The translations under genes were made by a program, and so were the position numbers. 20,145 nt of DNA, taken from contig CBFHUI010000046.1 in the NCBI GenBank assembly GCA_965658725.1, positions 1-20,145 on the forward strand, in the 5' to 3' direction. Under the pieces are notes generated by a model that was given only the letters and a program-made list of their open reading frames with translations, was not told where the DNA came from and did not search any database. Of the stretch, positions 9,103 to 16,500 are shown piece by piece (positions within the stretch are counted from its first letter, which is position 1; each line of letters starts with the position of its first letter). This stretch comes from UBA7985 sp965658725 (GTDB taxonomy: Bacteria > Pseudomonadota > Alphaproteobacteria > UBA7985).

Positions 9103-9933
9103 ATGGCACTGAAGAGTTATAACCCACGGACCCCGTCGCAGCGCCAGCTGGTGCGCGTGGACCGTTCCGAGCTGCACAAGGGCAAGCCGGTCAAGAACCT
9201 CACCGAGGGTCTGACCAAGTCCGGTGGCCGTAACAACACGGGTCGCATCACCTCCTGGCACCGCGGAGGTGGCCACAAGCGCCGCTACCGCCTGATCGAC
9301 TTTAAGCGTCGTCAGGGTGGCGTCGCGACGGTTGAGCGGCTGGAATATGATCCAAACCGGACGGCTTTCATCGCGCTGATCAAGTACGACGACAGCGGCG
9401 AGCTCTCCTACATCCTGGCGCCGCAGCGTCTGGCTGAAGGTGACAAAGTCGAGTCTGGCAAGGGTGCAGACATCAAGCCGGGTAATGCTTTGCCTTTGGG
9501 GAGCATCCCGGTCGGTACGATCGTACACAACGTAGAGCTCCAGCCCGGTCGCGGCGGTCAGATTGCCCGTTCGGCAGGCTCTTACGTGCAGATCGTTGGT
9601 CGTGACTCTGGTTACGCCCAGCTCCGTCTGAACTCCGGCGAAGTACGTTTGGTGCGCCAGGAGTGCATGGCGACGATCGGTGCAGTATCGAACCCTGATC
9701 ACTCGAACCAGAACATGGGTAAGGCCGGGCGCATGCGCTGGAAAGGCCGTCGCCCTCACGTTCGCGGTGTGGTCATGAACCCGGTCGATCACCCCCACGG
9801 TGGTGGTGAAGGTCGTACCTCTGGTGGTCGTCATCCTGTGACGCCTTGGGGTAAGCCGACCAAGGGTAAGCGTACACGTACTAACAAGAAGACCGATCGC
9901 CTGATTATGCGTTCGCGTCACAACAAGAAGTAA
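9103..9933 (+). CDS. rplB: 50S ribosomal protein L2
   Basis: L2 supports subunit association and the peptidyl transferase centre. The 276-residue product runs from MALKSYNPRTPSQRQLVRVD through TGRITSWHRGGGHKRRYR to the C-terminal MNPVDHPHGGGEGRTSGG. His230 corresponds to the conserved His229 of E. coli L2. Length is standard. AAGGGA overlaps the rplW stop upstream of the ATG. The 13-base gap to rpsS fits a single transcript. A 392-codon antisense open frame covers this gene and rplW; I consider it a shadow. Confidence 0.98.
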   Translation: MALKSYNPRTPSQRQLVRVDRSELHKGKPVKNLTEGLTKSGGRNNTGRITSWHRGGGHKRRYRLIDFKRRQGGVATVERLEYDPNRTAFIALIKYDDSGELSYILAPQRLAEGDKVESGKGADIKPGNALPLGSIPVGTIVHNVELQPGRGGQIARSAGSYVQIVGRDSGYAQLRLNSGEVRLVRQECMATIGAVSNPDHSNQNMGKAGRMRWKGRRPHVRGVVMNPVDHPHGGGEGRTSGGRHPVTPWGKPTKGKRTRTNKKTDRLIMRSRHNKK

Positions 9934-9946
9934 GGGGCGCTAAAGC

Positions 9947-10225
9947 ATGTCACGCTCTGTCTGGAAGGGCCCGTTCATCGACGGTTACTTGCTCAAGAAG
10001 GCTGATGCCGTTCGCGCATCCGGCCGTAACGATGTGATCAAGACTTGGTCGCGTCGTTCTACCATCGTCCCTCAGTTCGTCGGTCTGACGTTCGGTGTGT
10101 ACGACGGTCGCAAGCACGTACCTGTTGCAGTGACGGAAGAAATGGTTGGTCACAAGCTGGGTGAGTTCGCGCCAACGCGGACTTACTACGGTCACGGCAT
10201 CGACAAAAAAGCGAAGCGGAAGTAA
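9947..10225 (+). CDS. rpsS: 30S ribosomal protein S19
   Basis: S19 lies in the head of the small subunit beside S13 and contributes to bridges with the large subunit and to A-site tRNA contacts. The 92-residue product begins SRSVWKGPFIDGYLLKKAD, contains TWSRRSTIVPQFVGLTFGVY and VTEEMVGHKLGEFAPTRTY, and ends in a basic KKAKRK. This is the whole family at its usual length. It is 13 bases after rplB and 5 before rplV, as in the standard S10 order. Confidence 0.98.
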   Translation: MSRSVWKGPFIDGYLLKKADAVRASGRNDVIKTWSRRSTIVPQFVGLTFGVYDGRKHVPVAVTEEMVGHKLGEFAPTRTYYGHGIDKKAKRK

Positions 10226-10230
10226 TCGAA

Positions 10231-10761
10231 ATGGGACAGTCACCAAACCCACGCCGCTACGAGCGCGATGAAGCTGTCGCTTCGGCAAAGCTGCTGAAGA
10301 CCAGCCCTCAGAAGCTGAACCTGGTCGCGAAGATGATTCGCGGCATGCCTGTTGGTCGGGCTGACTCGGCGCTGCAGTTTTCCAAGCGCCGCATCGCCAA
10401 CGATGTCCGCAAGGTTCTGCTCTCCGCGATTGCGAACGCTGAGAACAACCACCAGCTCGACGTCGATCAGTTGATCGTCAAGGAAGCTTGGGTTGGTAAG
10501 GCTATGACGCTCAAGCGCTACCGCCCTCGGGCACGGGGTCGCATGGGCAAGATCTTTAAGCACTTCTCGCGCTTGACCATCGTGCTCAAGCAGCAGAACT
10601 ACTCTGGCGACATCTCGCCCATGGAAGCGGCCCGTCAGGCTGGTGAAATGGCGGTTGTGAGCCAAGAGGAGCAAGCTGAGATCGACGCAAAGGCAATCGA
10701 CGAAGCGGTCGGTGCCGAGAACGAAGCAGCGGTTGAAGAAACCGCCGAAGCGAAGGAGTAA
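10231..10761 (+). CDS. rplV: 50S ribosomal protein L22 with long acidic C-terminal extension
   Basis: L22 contacts all 23S rRNA domains and its beta-hairpin narrows the exit tunnel. The core occupies about residues 1-122, with KLLKTSPQKLNLVAKMIRGM near the N-terminus and an intact hairpin LKRYRPRARGRMGKIFKHFS at 94-113. A 54-residue extension follows (about 123-176), acidic and rich in Ala and Glu, ending EETAEAKE. E. coli L22 has 110 residues and no such tail; extended L22 tails are known in alphaproteobacteria. The tail is probably disordered. The gene starts 5 bases after rpsS, and rpsC starts 4 bases after its stop. Confidence 0.97.
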   Translation: MGQSPNPRRYERDEAVASAKLLKTSPQKLNLVAKMIRGMPVGRADSALQFSKRRIANDVRKVLLSAIANAENNHQLDVDQLIVKEAWVGKAMTLKRYRPRARGRMGKIFKHFSRLTIVLKQQNYSGDISPMEAARQAGEMAVVSQEEQAEIDAKAIDEAVGAENEAAVEETAEAKE

Positions 10762-10765
10762 CCCG

Positions 10766-11485
10766 ATGGGTCAGAAAGTTAACCCAATTGGTCTGCGCGT
10801 CGGCGTTAACCGCACTTGGGACAGCCGTTGGTACGCTGATGGCGCCGAGTACGTAAAGCTTCTGCACGAAGACTTTGCCATTCGCGAGTTTCTGGAAAAG
10901 CGTCTGAGCCAGGCGGGTATTTCCAAGATCATCATCGAGCGTCCCGCTAAGCGGGCGCGTGTCACGATTCACTCCGCTCGTCCGGGCGTGATCATCGGGA
11001 AGAAAGGCGCAGATATTGAAAAGCTGCGCGGTGAGCTGGCTAAGCTTACCGGCGGTGAAGTCGCCCTGAACATCCACGAGATCCGCAAGCCCGAGATCGA
11101 CGCGCAGCTGGTTGCCGACAACATTGCACAGCAGCTCGAGCGCCGCGGGTCCTTCCGCCGCGCGATGAAGCGGGCGGTGCAGAACGCCATGCGTCTGGGT
11201 GCCCTGGGCATTCGGATCAACTGTGCGGGTCGTCTGGGCGGTGCCGAGATTGCACGGACGGAGTGGTACCGCGAAGGCCGTGTGCCGCTGCACACCCTGC
11301 GCGCTGACATCGACTACGCTACGGCTGAAGGCCTGACCACCTACGGTATCATTGGTATCAAGGTCTGGATCTACCGCGGCGACATCCTTGAGCACGATCC
11401 GATGGCGAGCGAACGCCGCGCTACCGGTGGTGCACAGGCAACGGGCGCAGCTGCAGGCGGTAACTCCGCCGGCGCGCGCAACTAA
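10766..11485 (+). CDS. rpsC: 30S ribosomal protein S3
   Basis: S3 forms part of the mRNA entry channel of the small subunit and its helicase activity. The 239-residue product starts MGQKVNPIGLRVGVNRTWDS and carries the KH-domain loop GVIIGKKG at residues 74-81, followed by the C-terminal domain with RLGGAEIARTEWYREGRVPL. The tail after about residue 212 is Ala/Gly-rich and low in complexity. The ATG at 10766 is preceded by AAGGAG; the frame is open to 10712, but those residues lie inside rplV and are not S3-like. It is closely coupled to rplV. Confidence 0.98.
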   Translation: MGQKVNPIGLRVGVNRTWDSRWYADGAEYVKLLHEDFAIREFLEKRLSQAGISKIIIERPAKRARVTIHSARPGVIIGKKGADIEKLRGELAKLTGGEVALNIHEIRKPEIDAQLVADNIAQQLERRGSFRRAMKRAVQNAMRLGALGIRINCAGRLGGAEIARTEWYREGRVPLHTLRADIDYATAEGLTTYGIIGIKVWIYRGDILEHDPMASERRATGGAQATGAAAGGNSAGARN

Positions 11486-11502
11486 AGGGGCAGGCACAGG
11501 TC

Positions 11503-11922
11503 ATGCTACAGCCAAAACGTACCAAATTCCGCAAAGCCCATAAGGGCCGTCTGAGGGGCAAAGCCAAGGGTGGTTACACCGTTTCCTTCGGTAAGTTCGG
11601 CCTCAAGGCGCAGACTGCGGAACGTGTGACGGCACGCCAGATTGAAGCGGCGCGTCGGACCATCAACCGCCGCATGCGTCGTGCGGGCAAGCTGTGGATC
11701 CGGGTGTTCCCTGATCTGCCAGTTTCGTCCAAGCCTGCTGAAGTGCGTCAGGGTAAGGGTAAGGGTTCGCCAGACTACTGGGCTATGCGCGTTGCGCCGG
11801 GTCGTATCCTTTTCGAAATCGACGGCGTTCCTCGTGATGTCGCTCAAGAGGCCTTTGAACTTGCCGCAGCAAAGCTGCCGATCAAGACAAAGTTCGTCGA
11901 GCGCATTCCGGGCCTCATGTAA
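11503..11922 (+). CDS. rplP: 50S ribosomal protein L16
   Basis: L16 binds near the A-site tRNA elbow and is needed for late assembly of the large subunit. The 139-residue product starts MLQPKRTKFRKAHKGRLRGK and includes the conserved MRRAGKLWIRVFPDLPVSSK, MGKGKG-like QGKGKGSPDYWAMRVAPGRI and the C-terminal LPIKTKFVER. Arg and Lys near the N-terminus fit the rRNA-binding face. AGGGGCAGG upstream provides the ribosome binding site. It lies 17 bases after rpsC and 28 before rpmC. Confidence 0.98.
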   Translation: MLQPKRTKFRKAHKGRLRGKAKGGYTVSFGKFGLKAQTAERVTARQIEAARRTINRRMRRAGKLWIRVFPDLPVSSKPAEVRQGKGKGSPDYWAMRVAPGRILFEIDGVPRDVAQEAFELAAAKLPIKTKFVERIPGLM

Positions 11923-11950
11923 CTCTAACGGATAGAAAGGACGCAAGACG

Positions 11951-12154
11951 ATGAAAGCCACCGATATGCGCGATATGTCCGTTGAGGGCCTGCGAAAGTA
12001 CATCCTCGATGGTCGTCAGGAACTGATGAACCTGCGTTTCCAGCAGGCCAACCTGGTCCTGAACAACACCGCTCGCATGCGCCAGCTCAAGAAAGAGATC
12101 GCGCGAGCTAAGACCATCATCAATGAAAAGAAGCTCTCTGGGGAGGCCGCATAA
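11951..12154 (+). CDS. rpmC: 50S ribosomal protein L29
   Basis: L29 is a small two-helix protein at the tunnel exit next to L23. The 67-residue product has the family pattern: a first helix including the LRKYILDGRQELMNLRFQQA segment and a second helix with NTARMRQLKKEIARAKTIIN. Length is typical. AAAGGA lies 9 bases before the ATG. The rpsQ start codon follows its stop codon without any gap, so the two are probably translated in a coupled way. Confidence 0.97.
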   Translation: MKATDMRDMSVEGLRKYILDGRQELMNLRFQQANLVLNNTARMRQLKKEIARAKTIINEKKLSGEAA

Positions 12155-12388
12155 ATGCCTATCCGTGTCATGCGGGGGACTGTGGTCTCCAACAAAGCCG
12201 ATCAGACCGCGACCGTTCTCGTAGAGCGTCGCGTTATGCACCCAATCTACAAGAAGTTTCTGAAGAAGTCGAAGAAGTACGCGGCGCACGATCCTCAGAA
12301 CAAGTGTGAGGTTGGTCAGACGGTATCGATCCGGGAATGCCCCCCGGTGAGCAAGTCTAAGCGCTTCGAGATTGTGTACGAAGACTAG
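12155..12388 (+). CDS. rpsQ: 30S ribosomal protein S17
   Basis: S17 is a primary 16S rRNA-binding protein with an OB fold in the body of the small subunit. The 77-residue product begins MPIRVMRGTVVSNKADQTA and has the family segments VLVERRVMHPIYKKFLKKSK, KYAAHDPQNKCEVGQTVSI and ECPPVSKSKRFEIV. The start directly abuts the rpmC stop; GGGGAGG lies just upstream inside rpmC. It is the last ribosomal gene in the window. The usual next genes, rplN and rplX, are not here; an intrinsic terminator begins 45 bases after the stop codon. Confidence 0.98.
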   Translation: MPIRVMRGTVVSNKADQTATVLVERRVMHPIYKKFLKKSKKYAAHDPQNKCEVGQTVSIRECPPVSKSKRFEIVYED

Positions 12389-12433
12389 AAGATGAACCGG
12401 CCATAAGGGCTGTTTTCAGTTCTGTTGTTTTAG

Positions 12434-12467
12434 AAAAAGGCGTGGTGCTTAGGCACCGCGCCTTTTT
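12434..12467 (+). terminator. Strong intrinsic terminator after rpsQ
   Basis: AAAAAGGCGTGGTGC (12434-12448) pairs with GCACCGCGCCTTTTT (12453-12467) around a 4-base TTAG loop. This gives a 15-bp stem with one G-U pair, ending in five T on the plus strand and five A on the other side. It could act in both directions, but the genes nearest it both run left to right, so its job is most likely to end the ribosomal operon. Confidence 0.92.
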
Positions 12468-12525
12468 CGTTGTTGTCTTGAGCCATGCCTGGATCATAGC
12501 GCGAAGATGGCACGCTGATTGCTCC

Positions 12526-12555
12526 TTTTGATCGCAATTGAAAAAGAGATCAAAA
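12526..12555 (+). promoter_or_regulatory. 8-bp inverted repeat enclosing the ribosome binding region of the dioxygenase gene
   Basis: TTTTGATC (12526-12533) and GATCAAAA (12548-12555) are perfect complements separated by 14 bases. The right arm includes the A of the ATG at 12555, and the only purine-rich ribosome binding segment lies in the loop. As RNA this would be a hairpin over the start; as DNA it could be an operator. A competing pairing ATTGC (12518-12522)/GCAAT (12534-12538) overlaps the loop. Confidence 0.45.
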
Positions 12556-13190
12556 TGGCAAGCATTCAGATCAATCGCCGCAAATTGCTTGGAACCGGTG
12601 GCGCGTCGCTGGCGCTGCTGGGGACCGGCTTGCTGGCCTCGCGCCCGGCGTTCAGCCAGAGCGCAGCCTACTATATGCCTGACGCTGTGCGGGACTGGTC
12701 CGATGCACCGCGACTGACATTTGGCGAGACGGCGGCCGTTTCGGACTTCGAGGCGCTGGCAGAGGTCTCCAGCTTCCATGCACCCGGCGACACGCGCACG
12801 CCCTACACCTTGCTTGGCCGGGTCTTTGACCGGGAAAAGAAGCTCGTGGATTTCGCGCATCTGAACTTCTGGCAGACCAATGCCGATGGCACTTACGTCG
12901 GTGATGGCTATCGCGGGCATGTCTCTGCAGATCGTCTGGGCCGGTTTAGTCTGAGCACGGTGATGCCGACGGCCTACTTGGACGGCGATGGCATTCTGAG
13001 AGCACCGCATTTGCACGTCGCGGTTTTTGCCCCGCGGGTTGCGCGTCAGGTGTTCCAGACCGAGATGTTCTTTCCCGGTGACGAAAGCGCGAAGCTGCTC
13101 GATCGGTCGTTTGTCGCGGCCAACGAGATCGAGTTCGAGGTGCAGGCCGACCAAAGTCTACTGGGATACTTCAACATCTTCCTCGGTTAG
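12555..13190 (+). CDS. Tat-exported protein of the intradiol ring-cleavage dioxygenase family
   Basis: Intradiol dioxygenases use non-haem Fe(III) to cleave catechol-type rings between the two hydroxyls. In this 211-residue product a twin-arginine signal opens the protein (NRRKLLGTGG, residues 7-16, then a hydrophobic run to about 34), so it probably acts outside the cytoplasm. The family core is at about 84-160: LLGRVFDREKKLVDFAHLNF, GTYVGDGYRG, GRFSLSTVMPTAY and RAPHLHVAV. Tyr114, Tyr141, His152 and His154 fit the four iron ligands, and Arg149 the conserved arginine three residues before the first His. The substrate is unknown, and no aromatic pathway genes lie nearby. I start at the ATG at 12555 because the Tat signal follows; the frame is open from 12519. 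It is probably transcribed alone, between two terminators. Confidence 0.85.
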   Translation: MASIQINRRKLLGTGGASLALLGTGLLASRPAFSQSAAYYMPDAVRDWSDAPRLTFGETAAVSDFEALAEVSSFHAPGDTRTPYTLLGRVFDREKKLVDFAHLNFWQTNADGTYVGDGYRGHVSADRLGRFSLSTVMPTAYLDGDGILRAPHLHVAVFAPRVARQVFQTEMFFPGDESAKLLDRSFVAANEIEFEVQADQSLLGYFNIFLG

Positions 13191-13235
13191 GCAAAGCTTG
13201 GGGCTTTTTGGTCCCTGATCCTGCTTCTATTGATG

Positions 13236-13270
13236 ACGGCGCGGTGCTTCGGGTACGGCGCCGTTTTTCT
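13236..13270 (+). terminator. Intrinsic terminator after the dioxygenase gene
   Basis: ACGGCGC (13236-13242) pairs with GCGCCGT (13258-13264); inside, after one mismatch, GTGC pairs with GTAC across a TTCGG loop. A T-rich run (TTTTTCTTT) starts in the right arm. It lies 45 bases after the stop codon and faces the convergent AsmA-type gene. Confidence 0.8.
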
Positions 13271-13272
13271 TT

Positions 13273-13521
13273 GGGTCGCCTCATGGGGTGGTGCAAAGGC
13301 GGGGAGATTCTGGCTGTGGCCTCTGAGCAGCGAGGAGGGGACCAAACGGTCGCGCCGCTTCGCGACGCGGCTTCTTTCCCCGAGAACGGGGCTCCCGCGC
13401 CTGACCCCGTCTTCTTCCCCTTCGGCTCAGAAGCCGCCGCCAGCCCCGTTCTCGGGTGGCGGGTGTCTCGTGTCGGCTTGCAGTACGTCAGGACGCCTTC
13501 GAGACAGGATCTGCGTCTGCC
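13273..13521. other. Structured non-coding patch between convergent genes
   Basis: About 250 bases with no credible gene; two overlapping plus-strand open frames here look like chance translation. The patch is rich in inverted repeats: GTCGCG/CGCGAC at 13350-13366 around a 6-base loop, GCGGCTTCT/AGAAGCCGC at 13367-13375 and 13429-13437, and a perfect 15-bp pair at 13379-13393 and 13442-13456. The last two cross each other. None is followed by a T-run on either strand. Confidence 0.6.
13379..13456. repeat. Perfect 15-bp inverted repeat with 48-base spacer
   Basis: CCCGAGAACGGGGCT at 13379-13393 is the exact reverse complement of AGCCCCGTTCTCGGG at 13442-13456. A second pair, GCGGCTTCT (13367-13375) and AGAAGCCGC (13429-13437), has one arm outside and one arm inside this repeat, giving a pseudoknot-like order. 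It lies past the stop codon of the minus-strand AsmA-type gene and could stabilise its transcript end, or be a dispersed repeat element. Confidence 0.7.
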
Positions 13522-16500
13522 TTAGCTGTTGCCCATGATGTCTTGGAACCACTGGCGGTAGACGCCGGGCGTGAGAATCTGGAAGGGGTTCACGCTGATC
13601 GTCGGGCTGGCGAAGGGGCCGTCGATTTTATAACCTGCGGAGAACACGCCGCCGCCGTCTGTACCCGTAAGCACTTGGCCGATGACCGGGATCGAACCCG
13701 CGATTTCGCTGACCAGATTGAATGGGGTGACGTTGCCTTGCAGCGCAAAGCGCTGGCCGTTGAAGTCGATGGAGCCTTCGGTGGACAGGCCGACGGACGG
13801 GCCGGTCATGCGCAGATCATCGAGGTAGAGCGCGCTGTTCCCGAAGGTAAAGTTGCTGTTGAGCTCCGTGAACTGCAAACCACCGCCAGCCGCCAGCTCC
13901 AGTATCCCTGTCAGCGAAGCCAAGGACAGCAGTTGCACCATGATGGGGGCGTCGACGATATTGAAGTCGCGCAATTCCATAGACCCCAGCCAGCCGCCCT
14001 TGGGCAGCGGCAGCGCGCTTTCGGCAGAGACGGCGATGACCCCGCCTCGGACTTCGTTGGTCAGGTTGAGGGTCGAGAACAGGGCGCCCGCATCGTCGGA
14101 TTCAAATGACAGGCGGTAAAAGCCATTGGCTTGCGGCGTCAGGGACGCGCTCAATCGTCCACGATCTGCCGCACGCCCGGGAACATGCGCGGGCGCCTGC
14201 GCATCGAGCAGGAATTGGATCACTGCCCCGTCGTCGATGGTCGCGCTCAGGTCGATGTCGGTGAAGGCCTTGCCGCCCGGCACGACAAAGCGCCGGATAT
14301 TGGAGATGTTAATCAGCAGGGGCTTGCTGTTCAGCTCTTCGCTGCTGGTGTCGGTACCGTTGCCGGAGACAATACTTCCCTCGCGCTTGCCTTGGTTATC
14401 GAGGATCGACTGAATGATGGGCCGCCCGTCGAGCTGGCCGTCCTGAATCCGCACTTGGACAAACTCGCGCTCGTTCAGCAGTCGCAAGGCGCCGAGGTTG
14501 CTGTCGCCTACGATAATGTTGCTCATCCGCGCCTCAGCCAGTGCCTTGCCGTCGGCTGTCAGTGAGAGCATTCCAGCGAGGTGCAGGGCTGGACCATCGA
14601 CCTTGAAGCTGTCGACCTGTGCCAGACCGTTCTCGTTAAAGATCAGCCGCGCTTCTGCCCGAGCTGGTTGGCCCGAGGGCTTGAAATAGGGCAAGGGCGA
14701 GAGGTCGATCGTAGATCGGCCCAGATTGGCGTTGATGTCCATGATGCGGCGACCGCTCTGATCCTGCAGATAGGTCAGTTCCCCGCTCATGCGGCCCGAG
14801 ACGTAATCGGGCAGGGGGCCGAGTAAGGCTTGCGCGTCTGCGATCTTTCCGTTGTAGGCGGCGTTGATGCGGAGGCTTTGCACGTCACCTTTATCGAGCG
14901 TCAACTCCAGTGTGGCGTCAGAAGCAATATCACCCAAGAAGATGGAGCCGCCCGTCGCGATACGACGCGGCGTGATGCGGATCGGCAGGCTACTGGCACG
15001 GATGGGTAGGCCTGCGAGATAGTTGTCGACCTGCAGGTCCGAGAGTGCGATTTGCAAGTCGTAGTCGGGCCGGAACCGTGGTGGATTGGCCAGCGACAGC
15101 GTCATGTCCCCGTTGAGTACCACTCGACCGGCGCTGCGCTCAATCGGGATGGAGGAGCCCAGATCGTCGAGGCCGACATCCGCGCCAACCAAGAAGGCGA
15201 GACCGTCCCGCAACGGTGCCTGTGCTTCGCCTTCCAGCACCAGGCGTGGATCGTCTGGGCTGCGCAGATCGATGCGCACAGAGGTATTGCGCGTGGTGGT
15301 CGGGCCGAGCGTTGCGCGGTCGAGGCTGATGGAAAACAGTTGCTTGTCGATCACCATGCGTCCAGCTGTATCTCGGCTGTAGCCCAGTCCGTCCGAAAGC
15401 TTGAACGCGCCGTTGTTGAAGCCGATATCGGCTTGCAGGTCTCGCAGAGTGGTCGTCGGGCCGACGGTCTCGATGTCCAGTGACAGGCTTTGCCCTGTGG
15501 TCTGGCCGCGTGCTACGTGCTCGCGGAACCATTTGCGACCGTCGTCTTCGTTGGTGTTGGGCCACAGGGCCATGATGTCCTGGGCGCTCAGCGCCCAGTC
15601 GTTCTGCACACCAAAGCGAACGCGTTGGGTCAATTCGTTCGGGGTGTCGATGCTCAGGTCGAGCCGGGTCGAGGGCAGGGCGCGGCCGTTAATGATGGGG
15701 GCCACTTCCAGCACGTCAAAGCGCAACGCCTCTGGACGATAAGTGCCGATAAAGCGCGCACTGCTCAGCGTGACTGGTTGACGATAGAGCGCCGGAATGG
15801 TCACGGAGCCCGACCCCAGCGCCGCATTGAAGTTCAAGTCCAGCAGGCGGCCATCTTCGGCGACGTTGAAGTCCACAGCACCTGAGAGCGTCCCATCAAA
15901 GTCAAAGACGTTGCCGAGCACGTCTTCGAGCACGGGCTCGGACTGGAAGGTCTCTGCGGGTGCTTTCAGGGCCACGTTCCAACCGCCTGCACCGCCCTTC
16001 CGCGCCGTACCAATAGCCGAAAGCGTTGGCACTGGAGCGGCGGTGGCAACGGCATCGGCGTCCAACAGGCTGCCGGGCGCGAACCGCTTTACGGAGAAGC
16101 GCTGCAGGGTGCCTTGATCGCTGAAGCGGCCTTCGAATTGCAGGTCAACGGCGTCTGTACGGAGCTTGGGCAGCAATTGTCGGGGCAGGTAGGCGGCAAG
16201 GTCCGCGATGGCCATATCGCTGAGGTCCGCACGCAGTTCGAGTCCCCGCGCCTCCAGCGGTGTGGTCAGGGCCACGCGGCCACTAGCAAAGCTGTTTCCT
16301 ACTTCGAACAGACCATCGATGGCGACCTGTGCTTCGTCGCGGGTAGCGGCAAAGGTCAGCGTTGCGTCGTGAATGACGATGCGTTCGTCGGCTTCCACGT
16401 CGTCGAAGATCAAACTTCCATTGGTCAGCTCCAGCTCCTCGAAACGGCTCAACAGGCCGCTGCGTTCGAGTAGAGCGGCGCGGAGTTGGTCGAGAAAGCT

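Noticed and set aside
8743..9921. 392-codon open frame antisense to rplW and rplB
   Set aside because: Same-register mirror of rplB; explained by absence of TTA, CTA and TCA codons. The Thr/Arg-rich product has no recognisable domain.
13208..13538. Two overlapping plus-strand open frames of about 100 codons after the dioxygenase gene
   Set aside because: They run through the terminator and the inverted repeats, have no clear ribosome binding site and show no protein family features.
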